A stretch of 64,000 nt of DNA from Aspidiotus rigidus (taxonomy: Eukaryota > Arthropoda > Insecta > Hemiptera > Diaspididae), in the NCBI GenBank assembly GCA_035079385.1, contig JAVHKY010000056.1, positions 7,199,501 through 7,263,500 of the forward strand, given 5' to 3'. A program made the position numbers and the translations under genes. Shown one piece after another: positions 22,236 through 32,869 of this stretch. Position 1 is the stretch's first letter. Each line of letters starts with the position of its first letter. The notes below the pieces were generated by a model that saw only the letters and a program-made list of their open reading frames with translations, made no database searches and was not told where the DNA came from.

Positions 22236-22510
22236 AGGGAACCTATTCTATGGGGGGTTTTTTGAAAAATTTGCCGTGCGCCGTCCGCTGTCCAACAAAA
22301 AACTTGGAAAAATATCAAGTCTCGAGCTATATATGATAGGTGCGAGGGTTTCAGAAAAATTTTGACTCTCGAGCTATATATGATAGAAGGGGGACTTGGA
22401 GAACTTTCGACTCTCAAGCCATATATGATAAGAATTTTTCTAAATCCCCCTTCTATCTTATATAGCTTGAGATTCGAGAAAAATTTAGACTCTCAAATTA
22501 TATGGGTGTG
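22236..22510 (+). repeat. Family B element (TIR plus ~45-bp minisatellite)
   Basis: Starts CAGGGAACCTATTCTATGG, followed by a GCCGTGCGCCG block and then about four units of a ~45-bp repeat (GAGCTATATATGATAG, GGGGGACTTGG, AAAATTTTGACTCTC). It interrupts the gypsy RT. The same start occurs inverted at the end of the 34.3-kb copy. Confidence 0.75.
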
Positions 22511-23175
22511 ATTTATTGGTACATTAAAAAAGACAAAGTCCACAGTAACCTGCGAACATTTAAAGAGCAGAATGGAACAGTAAAGAAGTTGAGAGATCAC
22601 AGTAACAGACGAACATTGGAAGAGCATAATGAAGCTGTAAAATGAGTTCAATGAAGACAGTAAAAGATGAACATTAGAAGTGCGTTATTGAGCAGCTATA
22701 ATAGTTTTTTTTTTTTTTCTTCTTCTTCTCAATTCCAACCATTTGATTATCAAAAGTACAAAGTGTTGAAATGTATTTCACTTGCTCAGGAACGAGTACG
22801 TCAAGTAAAATAAGCAACCGTCAGTTAAATACTGTTAAAGACAAAATAGGAAGATTGAAGACATTTGACAAATATGCCGAGTATCCGAACTTGACGGTGG
22901 AGTAGCCGACATCTGGTGGACGTTGTCAGAACTGAAGAACTTGGGTAGGATTTTGGGGTGTGTTGTGAACACAGATATATGATAGAGAACGTGGATATTG
23001 TACTGGCTATTTAACGCGTGTTAGATATTTGTGAACACTATTAAAGCCAAATTAAGGTGCGACGCTAGCGCGCCACTGCTCTGTTGAGTCCAAATAGAAA
23101 CAAGATGTTGAAAATTCAAAGCGATTGTCATTGCGCCAATAATTCATCGTGCTCCTGTCCTCACTTTTTCAAGTA
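22511..23175. other. Unassigned AT-rich stretch
   Basis: Short imperfect repeats of GAACATT...AGAGC (22551-22690) were noticed. No gene recognised. Confidence 0.4.
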
Positions 23176-23179
23176 TTAT

Positions 23180-23317
23180 TGTGACCTGCGATGAGAAAAG
23201 GATGCTCATTGCCTAGTAGCGCAGGAACACCATTTCTCTCTGATTGGACATCTAATCAGAGAGAAATTATGTTCCTTTCAATGGGCAATGCGCATCCTTT
23301 TCTCATCGCAGGCGTCA
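23180..23317. mobile_element. Foldback MITE, ~135 bp
   Basis: CCTGCGATGAGAAAAGGATG (from 23185) pairs with the inverse ending at 23312, with about 29-bp arms and one mismatch. A second inner stem (TTTCTCTCTGATT with its inverse) makes most of the element self-complementary. No coding capacity; the TSD is not clear. Confidence 0.75.
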
Positions 23318-23319
23318 TA

Positions 23320-23980
23320 TTTTAATAAGGGGACTAATAAATAGCACGCAATAAAATTAATTGTTGCACGGAATATAATTAATGAAGAATAACGGAATGC
23401 AATATAGCAATGAGACGGTATATGTAACTGAAATGCACGGAATTGATGCACGGAAATTAAAAATTGTTTGAACGTAATTTGAACAAAATTTATACTTGTG
23501 AAATTGGAATCTTGTAATAATTTTTATAGATGGAAGAATGCTTTGGTGGTTTCCGAGAATTTTTTGTACGCGAAAAGTATCGAGATCAATATCACCGAAA
23601 AGGAGCAAACATTTGTAGGTTTTTCAATCTATAAAGATTATTTTGGAAAAAAAAAAGTTATTCGTGAATGTAGGAGGAAAGAAAGTTGAACGAAGGCTTA
23701 TGAAGAATCATCATATCAGCGCAAGTAAATGCAAGTCGTCCATTCTTACTCACGAGTACAGCTTATTCAATTCAACTCGACGTCTGCCCATGTTCATGCA
23801 GGACTGTCGTCGAACTCTTTCTCGATGATATCGCACGATTAGTGTATTGTTATCTCTTTGTTTACCGTTATAAGCTGCGTAGATGTTCAGAGCAACATAA
23901 GTGATTTACTGCGTTCGGTGTTTCCACGAATTTTAGGTCATAGGATTGGAATATTTTGCGTGTAATTTGGTTTATAGTGA
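23320..23980. other. Unassigned stretch upstream of the transposase gene
   Basis: No recognisable promoter element or TIR was found. Short frames at 23498-23828 have no family features. Confidence 0.35.
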
Positions 23981-23987
23981 ATTCGTT

Positions 23988-25326
23988 ATGGATGTAATTT
24001 ATGTTGATGACTACTATGAGGAGAGTGACGAGTCCGAAATAGAGGATGAGGACGTTGTACAACCCCCTTGCAAAAGACGACGAAAGAACCCTGAGAATCG
24101 TCTCTGGTTGAAAGATGCAAAATTCGAAACACCGAAGGAAGCAGTGTCGAGTATAGATACTATTTTGTGGGAGAAGTGCTCGTCCAGTAAAACTTCAGCG
24201 GGTTTACGAGTCGAATATCGATGCACTGGCGGTGCCTACCGACGAGCTGAGGGTCCCGCAGGCATATACCTCCTATACCACTCCACTAGTAATAAAGTGA
24301 CACGATTTAAGGTTGACGCCGAGCACGACAATCACGTGACGGAACTATGAAGAGGTCTCACAGATGAACTGAAAAATTTTATTCGCAACAAGTTTGATGA
24401 TGGTATTCGGAAGCCGAAAGCAATTCTCAAGTTAATCCGGCAGAATCATCTCCCTGAACCACCTAAAACTAAAGTAGTTTCATACTTACAAACACTTCGG
24501 TGAGTTTTTAACCTTACGTAGTGTACAGTTGGTGGCAGTATGACCCTTCTTGGTCACCAATGCTTCATACCAATACTCTCGTTCCAGGATCGAAAAGTAT
24601 GGGCATGCGACAGTTTCCGCGGTCGAAATTAATGACTGGTGCACTTCAAGACGAGTGATGCCCGTTTCTGACGATGAACCATTCGTATTAAACCATCTTA
24701 TTGTTGTGGAGTCGATGGAAACTGAAGATCAGGACCTGAAAATCGTTCTTTCGAGCAAACGTTTACTTTGTAATCTTGACAATTCACTAATGTTGCAGGC
24801 CGATGCGTCATACAAAGTAATTTGGCAAGGTTATCCGATACTGCTAGTCGGTACGACCGATCGGCAGCAAAAATTCCACCCCTTTGCTCTCGCAGTATGT
24901 AAAGGCGAAAGCACAGAAGACTTTGCATTTATTTTTCGTGCGTTGAAGGACTACAAGCCAGAGTGGCATCCGTCCATCTTGTTGGGTGACGCATGCGAAG
25001 CTATCACTGCTGCTTTTGTGCAGGTTTTTGGTGTGCCTACTGTGCGGCTTATGTGCTATTTTCATGTACACAAGAATGTAGAACCGTATTACAGAGCACT
25101 ATCGAAGAATAAGCATCAGGAGCTACAACGTGATATGCAAGCTTTACAGTCTTCTCAAGACGCTAAGACGTTCACCGCAGCGGTCCCTTTGTTCCTAAAA
25201 AAATGGAAAACAATACATCCAGACTTCGTGAAGTATTTTCAGGCTCAATGGTTGACAAAAAATGACCAATGGTACGAGGGAGCGGCTATTGGCCAGCCCG
25301 CCCCCAATCAAATTCCAGAATGGTAA
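23988..25326 (+). pseudogene. MULE-type transposase gene with one intron
   Basis: Exon 1 is 23988-24499 (ATG at 23988): an acidic start, a KRRRK patch, then a zinc-finger-like region (VEYRCTGG...PAGIYLLYHS...AEHDNH) like WRKY/GCM-type fingers of MULE transposases, though the usual second Cys appears lost. An in-frame TGA at 24348-24350 breaks it. The intron 24500-24587 is GT-AG (GTGAGT ... TTCCAG) and restores the frame exactly into exon 2 (24588-25326). Exon 2 carries the MULE catalytic domain: Asp in LQADASYKV, Asp in LLGDACEAIT, and the C-x-x-H motif MCYFHVHKN. The frame stops early at PEW, where a GTAATG could be another donor, so the C-terminus may lie in a lost or later exon. The transposase would bind TIRs and cut DNA. 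Whether it is a dead element or a decayed domesticated gene is open. Confidence 0.78.
24500..24587 (+). other. GT-AG intron in the MULE transposase gene
   Basis: 88 bp, donor CG|GTGAGT, acceptor TTCCAG|GATCG. Removing it joins ...YLQTL and RIEKYGHATV in frame, whereas the unspliced frame hits a stop at once. Confidence 0.8.
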
Positions 25327-25329
25327 TGA

Positions 25330-27480
25330 GAACGCTGTTTCCGACTATTTTAGGAATGTTGGAATAATTTTCTTGTATTTTTTTTATGACTCTTCGTATT
25401 CTCCCTTGTGGTTGATTGCCACATGCCCGTCCCTGAGAATATCATTCCACGATTCGGTTGTTGCCATCAATTTCCCAGCATGTTTTTGTCACACTTGGCG
25501 TAATCCACCCAATTCTACTGAATCAAAATTCTGCCAAATATGGTAGTAACGTCGATTCATAGGTGCACTCGATTCTTCTTCTAAAATATTGATGGCTTGA
25601 GCTTCCAATACCAGAGTCCACGTAATTCATTCATCTCAATTCACGTTCATTGTAGGTACACGTACGCATATAATCTTGTCACTTCTGATTCAATCCTCCC
25701 CCTCATCCTTTCAAAATTCTAGCAAGAATTGCACTTTTTATTAATTTGTTTACCTCGCTTAAGACTTGCAGATTAGTGTTTGCGTATATATTACGTGTAA
25801 CGAGCAGAAAAAAGCTGCACATTTCGTGAGCTCGGCAAGTTGTAGGTCGACTGCATATTACATGTACGTATTGAGCAAAGTGATTGCGTATTTCATGTAT
25901 TACACGATTACACGATTTACGCGTAACATATAGACCTAATTGGTGATTGACGGACAACTTCGATAATATCGGAAAAATGAATTGAGCAGGTAAAAATAGC
26001 CACGTGTAACATGGTGACGGAAAGAGGGAGACGTGCGAATGAAAAGATGAACGAAGAACCGAAAATTGCACTGCACTGCGTATAGGATGAACGAGAAACG
26101 AGCCTATTATTTTGCATTATGGAAAACCATACGAGTGTAATTGATCGAAAACTGAAATTTGGTGTAGATAGTGTGAGTTTCCCTCACATTCAAATTAATA
26201 CAATTAGGTATCCTTATTAATAAAAATATGTATTGTTTGCTATTATCACCTTATCAACCGATTGGCTTTTCGTGCATGCGGTTTTTTCCTGTTTTTTTTT
26301 TTTCGTATATTTTTCTTGTACGATAGGCCTACGATTATCACTATGACTTGAGGCGTTTTGGCACCGATTTGGCTTTTCGTGTACGCGTTTGTGGAAAAAA
26401 ATTAAATTACCTAGCAATATCCGAATATCAGTACCCGTATTCCAAACTATAAAATTAGCTAAGATTTGTGTACTTCGTGTCCTGTACCTTATTAAAAAAC
26501 TACAGGTATCCGTAATTGAAAAATTCTGTTCTCTTTTTAGCCTACCTACCGGCAAAATCATCTTTCGAATTTTTATTTAAAAGCGCTATTCGTTTAATGC
26601 ATTGGGAAATGATGAAAATTAAATGGCTATTTTTACCCCCATTATATCATTTTTTCCAAACAAATATTTCAATATTGTATTGTAAATTTATTCTTTTTTT
26701 TTTTGCTCCTATCCTGAAGAATTCAATTTCAATGAACTGTTTGCTTAGGGCTACAAATAGAATGTACCTATCTATTCCAAATTTTAGAGAATTCATATCG
26801 AGAGACATTTACCAATTTGAAAATTCTGATTTGGTAGCCAATATTTTTATCAATATTACATCCATTAGCCCATAAAATGTGAAAGAAAAAAAAAAGATAG
26901 GAAAAGTACACATGGAAAAGAAGAGAAGTTGAAAAAGAAATTCAGTTGTAATGAGATCAATGGTTATGATTTCCCACCTCCCAAGAAAAATAATATTATA
27001 ATAATTATTTGAAATAACCATCCAGGTTCACGATGTAAAAAAAGGTACAAAAAAAATATATGTGCGTATAGAGTGAGTTACTCCAAGGCGAAGATGACAA
27101 ACAATGCCAAATTTAAGGGAAAAGGTAGTGTTTATGAGTGGGAAACGAATGTATCCAAAGCTACAGCGAGAAAGTATGACTTCGGACTCTCCACGTGAAT
27201 AATTAATCAGGAGTGTCATACAAGGAACAAAGGGTTGGGATCGTTCATAGACGTGGGATGAATGAGTCAGGTTGTCATTTTTCAAGTTACAAAGCTTCTG
27301 TTATTGAGTTTCTACACTGAGTTGAAACAATCATATGATCATAAAAGAGTTCAAACATAATATTATTGAAATATTATTTTGATGTAATACAGCTTCAATA
27401 TTTTCAACAAAAAATACAAACAACAAGGAAGTTATTCTGGAGTAGACAGTTGAATCAGTATTACCTTATTAATTTTAAGG
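25330..27480. other. Unassigned AT-rich stretch, ~2.1 kb
   Basis: No domain, TIR or tandem unit recognised on either strand. Many short frames are consistent with chance. It could hide diverged introns or decayed repeats. Confidence 0.4.
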
Positions 27481-27487
27481 CGTTCAG

Positions 27488-28060
27488 CAGGGAACCTGTT
27501 TTATTGGGGAGGGAGTTTCTTGAAGGAAAAACGGGGTTGACCGCCATCCAGAAAAACGTGGAACTTGGAATTTTTTTGAGCTATGTATGATAGAAAGGGA
27601 ACTTGAAAAAAATTCCGACCTTCGAGCTGTATAATAAGATGAGGGGGGGGGGGCGGATTGGAAAATTGCGAGTATCAAACTGTATTTGATTGGAAGGAAT
27701 TCCGAATAATATTTCTTCTTTTGAGCTATGTAGGATAGAAGAGGAACTTTGAAAATCACAATTCTCTCAACAAAGTTAAACAAGAAACGCAGAGATCTTT
27801 TCTATGGATCTATTGATTTTGAAAACGAGTCAAAAATCAAAATTTTGAGAAATGAAACTGTAATTGAAATTTATATGTGTGATTTTTAATATTAATTTTT
27901 ATAATATGATAGGCGGTGGACTTGGAAAATTTTGATTTCCAACTTGCAAGCTATGCTGCACGATACTTGTAGAAGGAGGACTTTGAACGGCAGACGGCGG
28001 GGTGCAAAAATTTTCAAAAGGCGCAAGGCCCTCCGAAGGACAGGTTCTCTGTTAATTTCG
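27488..28060 (+). repeat. Family B element copy
   Basis: Begins CAGGGAACCTGTTTTATTGG and ends GGACAGGTTCTCTG, an imperfect inverted repeat. The interior has several ~45-bp units (GAGCTATGTATGATAG, then GGAACTTGAAAA). Confidence 0.7.
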
Positions 28061-28455
28061 AGCTATAAAATATGATACGAGGTGGGGGAATTTAGATAAA
28101 TTATGGCTTCCTCAACTCTGTGTAGGTAGTTTGATATTTGAAATTTTGCTGAGGGCAACTTTGGTACGTATAACTTGACTAATAATGTGGTTAACAATGT
28201 AAATAGTGAGATTTCCTTTTTTTCACTTCTCAACTTTCGGTTTATATTCTGTTATCTATTGCAATTTTGAAAGATCCGTAAACCATTGTCTTTTTTAATC
28301 ATTACATAATATGGAACGAGCGACTTTAATACAGAATTCCGAAAGTGATATACTGTCAATTAATGTATTTTATCGATGTTGTTTTCAAATGTGTCGACGC
28401 TCAGTGAAAGGAAATTGGAAAAATTTTGATATCAACTTTCACTATCAAGCTAAGT
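28061..28455. other. Sequence between family B copies
   Basis: The first 100 bases still show a family B unit (TATAAAATATGATACGAGG). The rest is unassigned. Confidence 0.35.
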
Positions 28456-28822
28456 ATACCTAAATTGATCCGAGCTGAATTTAAAAAATTTTGACCTTAT
28501 ACTTCCGAGCTATATGTATGATAGGAGGAAAACTTGGATAATAAATTTCGACAACCGAGCTCTACTCACTAGGTGATAAAGTGATTTGCAAAAATTTTGA
28601 CTTTCGAGGTTTGTATGATAGGAAATAGGCTTGGAAAAAATTTTGACTTTCAACTTCCCGGCGATATATGGTAGAAAGGGGACTTGGAAAAATGTCTTCA
28701 CCGGAAAGTGGACGCCAAAATTTTCAACCCCCCCCCATAGAATAGGTTTCCTGTTGAAACTTTGAATGTCGAGCTTTATCTGTTAGGAGGGGGAACTTGC
28801 AAAAATTTCCACTTTCAAGCTA
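28456..28822 (+). repeat. Family B element copy with flanking units
   Basis: At least five ~45-bp units, with the terminal block CATAGAATAGGTTTCCTG at about 28736-28753 in the same relative place as at the end of other copies. Further units follow to 28820. Confidence 0.7.
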
Positions 28823-28824
28823 TA

Positions 28825-29515
28825 CCGGTTGAGGCCAAAAGATGTTACCCGTTAAATGGTAGTTTCCACTAAATCTGTTGTAGCGTAAAAACGCGAACTG
28901 TAAGACGTAAACTTCAAATCTACGACATTTGTATCTAATTTCATCTTCAATTTGCTCCCCTACTCAACGTTCTATAACTTTTCTAAGCCGAGTTATGGAC
29001 CAAAATGTCCCAAAAATTGACCAGCTTGCCAAGATTTCCAAAATAAGAAATTGAAAATTCCCCCAATTTCAAGCTTTGTATGGTTATATTAGAGAGTTTT
29101 TGCATTCGAACGTTATTGAAATAACGTAACGCTAACGTTAAATTTTCCCATTGCTCACAATGAGAAAATTTAGTGTAACGTTACCGTAACATGATAACGT
29201 CCCAGTGCAAAAACTCTCTATTAATTAAGTATTATTTTCGGAATCAGCGTTAAATTTCATTTTCAAATCAAGTGTGGAGTTTGAACAATTTTTAATTTTT
29301 GAGAATTTTGACAAATTGTTCAATTTTTGGCACATTTCGGTCAATAATTCGGCTTAAAAAAGTCGTAGAAAGTTGAGTAGGGGCGCAAATTGAAGATAAA
29401 ATTGAGATACAAATTTCGTAGCTTTGGAATTTACGTCTAACGTTTCGCGTTTTTGCCTACAATAAATTTAGTCCAAATCTCCATTTAACTGGTAACATCT
29501 TTTGGCCTCACCCGG
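28825..29515. mobile_element. TA-flanked large palindromic element, 691 bp
   Basis: Ends CCGGTTGAGGCCAAAAGATG and, inverted, CCGGGTGAGGCCAAAAGATG, each next to TA (28823-28824 and 29516-29517). The two ~240-bp halves (28825-29075 and 29245-29515) are diverged inverted copies of each other. A TA target and long TIRs suggest a Tc1/mariner-type non-autonomous element. Its centre holds a younger MITE (29092-29218). Confidence 0.8.
29092..29218. mobile_element. TA-flanked foldback MITE nested in the 691-bp element
   Basis: 127 bp. GAGAGTTTTTGCA and TGCAAAAACTCTC form the ends, flanked by TA on both sides (29090-29091, 29219-29220). The arms continue inward with ACGTTA-type motifs and a CATTG/CAATG centre. 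Confidence 0.85.
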
Positions 29516-29519
29516 TACG

Positions 29520-30395
29520 TCATGGGGGGAGAGCTTTACAATATAATATGACGATAAATTTTGAATGTCGAAGAAATATTTCAACTATTTTCTAATTATT
29601 CAAAATATCGAGAACTTTGGATGTCCGTGATTATAAAATTTGGATATATAATTTATTCTGCTTGTAGTTGTAAGAATAACATATTCCAAGTCTTCGCAGA
29701 CTTTGAAACCTTGAAAAAACTTTTGTGAAATGATATTTTGATCCAACCATCAAAAGTTGAAAGTTGAAATTGTTTTTCACGTAAAATTGGCTCAAGTCTA
29801 GAAAAGGAAAAAAGAACTCCATTTCCTCCATAGATTTCATTATGAGACCTCTTCTCGCACCCAAAAACATCAATTGAACAAAAAAAAACTGAGTCTAGAG
29901 GATATTGTGAATATATTTTACCGAACTCATTTTTGTTCTTAGAAGTTTGGAGCTTCAATAGACTATTTAGGCATCACTGTAAGTTTCTTCTGGACGTGCG
30001 AAATTATTTTTGAGAGCTTCTTTCAAATTCTCCGTGAATTTGTTATGAATCAACGAGAATGTCAACGGTTATTGAATTTTCATTTCAGCAACTTCTGAAG
30101 CCCCTTCTGTTAATTTAAAAACTTTATAAAACCTTGAGAAGCTTTAATGAATTTTTTAAAAGTATTATGGTACAATTAGTGTCTTACAATATGAATAAAT
30201 AAAATCATGATAATTGAGAAAATTGTATTTTCAAAGGTACTTAGGTACTTGATAAACCATCCAAAAATAATCCTACGAGGCGCGCCGTCTTGCTAGTACC
30301 ATTATTATTTTCTCCTCTTCTTACCCGTTACGAAGTATAGGATGTGATACAAATGCTCATAAAGTTATAGGTATCTCAGAACAGTAGAAAAATAT
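29520..30395. other. Unassigned stretch, possible intron of the CUB gene
   Basis: No repeat or domain recognised. It lies directly downstream (minus strand) of the CUB exon's donor site, so it may be intronic (inference). Confidence 0.35.
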
Positions 30396-30400
30396 CTTAC

Positions 30401-30581
30401 TTTTGATTCCTTTTGTAAATGTCGAAATCTTTGAAAGTTATTTCCACAACATCATCAGAATCAGCCACAAATGTGAAAAGCAAACATTCAATCAGCCATG
30501 GATACGGTCGTGGATAATCAGGACTGTTGAACGTTCCAAATTCCTTGCCGAAAGTTTTTGTATAAGTTAAACATTCACAAC
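30401..30581 (-). CDS. Host exon: first half of a CUB domain
   Basis: A 181-bp minus-strand exon with a consensus acceptor (polypyrimidine ...TTATTTTCAG, then G at 30581) and donor (AA|GTAAGA, intron starting at 30400). It encodes CECLTYTK, then GTFNSPDYPRPYPWLIEC, then FVADSDDVVEITFKDFD, the first half of a CUB domain: the G-x-F-x-SP-x-YP-x-P-YP motif, the Cys pair, and the acidic calcium-type strand. Phase is 1 at entry and 2 at exit (2 + 59 codons + 2 bases). CUB domains are extracellular adhesion modules found in secreted or membrane proteins. The rest of the gene is outside or hidden in this window. Neto- or SOL-type receptor auxiliary proteins are possible relatives, but this is a guess. 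It is the only convincing host coding exon here. Confidence 0.72.
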
Positions 30582-30589
30582 CTGAAAAT

Positions 30590-30920
30590 AAATAATATAT
30601 TCTATCAGCCACTAAACCTATACGGTAACTTAAAGTTGAGCAAATCATCGAACGCAATGATGAATTAAGAAAATTTGAGGGATGCATATATTACATACAC
30701 TATTATCTCAGACTTAGAGATCCGATTCATCACGTTACGGGTACATGTTGAATTAAAGGAAGCTTTACAGCATTCGCTTTATTAGAAATAAAATTAGCTC
30801 AAGTTTTTACTCAATTGTAAATCATTTTTATTACACTTCGGAGATCTTTCTGGACTTTCCTATTTCTAGCATGAATTTCACGCTGGGGTAGAGGATGTCG
30901 AGGTGTGAGAGGAACTAAAG
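30590..30920. other. Unassigned stretch upstream of the CUB exon
   Basis: Probably intron on the minus strand (inference). Nothing else recognised. Confidence 0.35.
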
Positions 30921-30923
30921 GTA

Positions 30924-32026
30924 CATAGAGAAATATACTCGCGAAGAGTAAGAAACACAAATACAAGAACCGCAATAAACTCAAACAATCCGAGCGCTTT
31001 CGGCTAAACAGCCATTCTCACGGTATAGAAAGCGACCGAACCCAACACCAACAAGAACGAGTAACAACGAACGAGGAGGTCATGACTGAACCAGCGAGTT
31101 CGACCGATATTGCTATCCACGGGTCGTCTTTCGTACCTTTTGCCCATAAAGTTGCTACATTTAATAGTTTAATATATCGCCTCACTCAAATCCCTCTGAG
31201 TGAAGTAGCGTTCAATAAAGAACTCGTGACGATAAAGCACTTGGCTAGAGTGAATCAGGTCAAAGTGGACATTGACCTTATGGTCCGTAGGAGACTTACA
31301 AGAAAAAGTCTCGATTCTACTACCTCCCTCCCCCGTCAGTTGCATCTTGATAGGCGTAAACTGTGGATTAGGATGCCGTTTTTGGGGAAGTTTTCTTCGG
31401 AATTGAGCCGTGTCCTCCGTCCCTTTCGTTTCCGGCCGACGTTTTATAGTACCAATACGGTGAAGAGCCTTCTGGTCAAGTTAAAGGATCCGATACCGAT
31501 GGCCGAGAGGGGGGGTGTTTAAAGGGTGGCCTGTGGTGATTGCCCGAGCGTGTACATAGGTACGACTAGCCGTCAATTCCAAATTAGTGTTGATGAACAC
31601 AGGAAAGCCTGGGAAAAAAGAAAAGTAGGGGAGTCGGCGTTTGCTGACCATTTAATTGAATGTGGTCATAGTCTCAAAGAGGGATCCGAAGTTCTCCTCC
31701 ACAGGGAAAAATCATATTTTAGGCGCTTAGCATTAGAAGAAATTGAAATTCATCGTCACCGAAACATTAAAGACATTACCGTGTTGAACAGGTACATTCC
31801 TGAGGAGGGATTGATTGAATTAGTCTATGAGGACGATTCACATTTTGATGACTCGCTGATTCAGTCATGACCTCCTCGTTCGTTCTTACTCGTTCTTGTT
31901 GGTGTTGGGTTCAGTCGCTTTCTATACCGTGAGAATGGCTGTTTAGCCGAAAGCGCTCGGATTGTTTGATCTTATTGCGGTTCTTGTATTTGTGTTTCTT
32001 ACTCTTCGCGAGTATATTTCTCTATG
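30924..32026 (+). mobile_element. Penelope-like 3' segment enclosed by 176-bp inverted repeats
   Basis: Bases 30924-31099 and 31851-32026 are inverted repeats of 176 bp with only about five mismatches. They enclose a PLE C-terminal frame (31082-31870). The frame's ATG (31082) lies in the left arm and its TGA (31868-31870) in the right arm. Inverted terminal repeats are known for some Penelope insertions (family knowledge). No target duplication was identified. The arms also carry a hammerhead-like block (31927-31960 and its mirror). Confidence 0.85.
31082..31870 (+). pseudogene. PLE reverse-transcriptase tail plus GIY-YIG endonuclease
   Basis: One frame interrupted by a single in-frame TAA at 31520-31522. 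Before it: RRKLWIRMPFLGKFSSEL, then RVLRPFRFRPTFYSTNT, the linker after the RT thumb. After it: RVACGDCPSVYIGTTSRQF, then AFADHLIECGH, then YFRRLALEEIEIHRH, a GIY-YIG nuclease with the YIG strand, the Arg of SRQF and the His of the DHLIECGH segment. The GIY strand is where the stop falls (GGV-stop, expected Tyr). The endonuclease nicks target DNA in Penelope-like elements. No RT core is present, so this is a 5'-truncated copy. Confidence 0.88.
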
Positions 32027-32159
32027 ATGAATGACCGTAAAATTAAAAAACGCATTGATTCAACTACAGGTACGTTGACTACGTGCTGTGTCTGTGGGAC
32101 GGCTCCGAGAGTTCCTTGGTTGAATTCCTCTGCCTTACATAGGTCATAATTCTTACAAA

Positions 32160-32504
32160 ATGGTCTGCAGATTCGAATCCCATGGGCACCAATGTGCATT
32201 TTATACTCTTCATACCGTTGAGCACTTATCCTCTCTCAGGGATAAACTTCCCTCTAAAGAGTGCAGTGGAGTTTATCGCGTCAGCTGCACAGCTCTCAAC
32301 GGTTCTGCTGTGTACATTGGCCAAACGGATTGCACCCTTCGCGAACATTCCTCCAAATACCGCTCTGCTTTCCGACGTGACGTCAACTTCCGGAAAAATT
32401 CCGCCATCGCCAAACATTGTGTAGAGAGTAACCACTCCCTCGATTTCGTAGAATTAAAACTTATTCATGAATTACATAAAACAAAAAAATTATACAAAAA
32501 GTAA
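32160..32504 (+). pseudogene. Penelope-like GIY-YIG fragment
   Basis: An open frame of 114 codons: SGVYRVSCTALNGSAVYIGQ (GIY and YIG strands), then TLREHSSKYRSAFR, then AIAKHCVESNHSLDF. A different PLE lineage from the copy at 31.1 kb, judging by the sequence. No RT precedes it. Confidence 0.82.
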
Positions 32505-32868
32505 CGATTTTTATATTATTAGGCCTATGTTATGTTCCATTTTTTTTTTAAATAGTTTATTTGTACGATTTTTCGGTTTTATATTTTATGTACACTAATT
32601 TGAATTACGAGTCACTTATTAGAACCTATTAGTGTTAATATTCACGAAGCTACTGAAGGCCGGCTCTTCGACAGACTCGAAGATATCGAAATAATCGCCA
32701 CTGTTTCTTTCTCAGGCGATCCTCTCCCACGCGTTTTACGCTTGTTCAATATTTGTACAATCACAGAATTGTGATAAAAATTCTGTACATTTGAACTCCC
32801 GAAAATGAGGGCAAACGAGCGGGGCGAGAGAGCCCCGACAGCTAATTAGCCCAAGATATTATAAAAAA
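32505..32868. other. Unassigned sequence after the GIY-YIG fragment
   Basis: A CTTCGA/TCGAAG short stem occurs at about 32665-32690, and a GGGGCGAGAGAGCCCC hairpin at 32821-32836. The sequence may be PLE 3' region. Confidence 0.35.
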
Positions 32869-32869
32869 A

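Noticed and set aside
32182..32435. Extra plus and minus frames over the GIY-YIG fragment
   Set aside because: Alternative frames of the same sequence; only the frame 32160-32504 shows GIY-YIG motifs.
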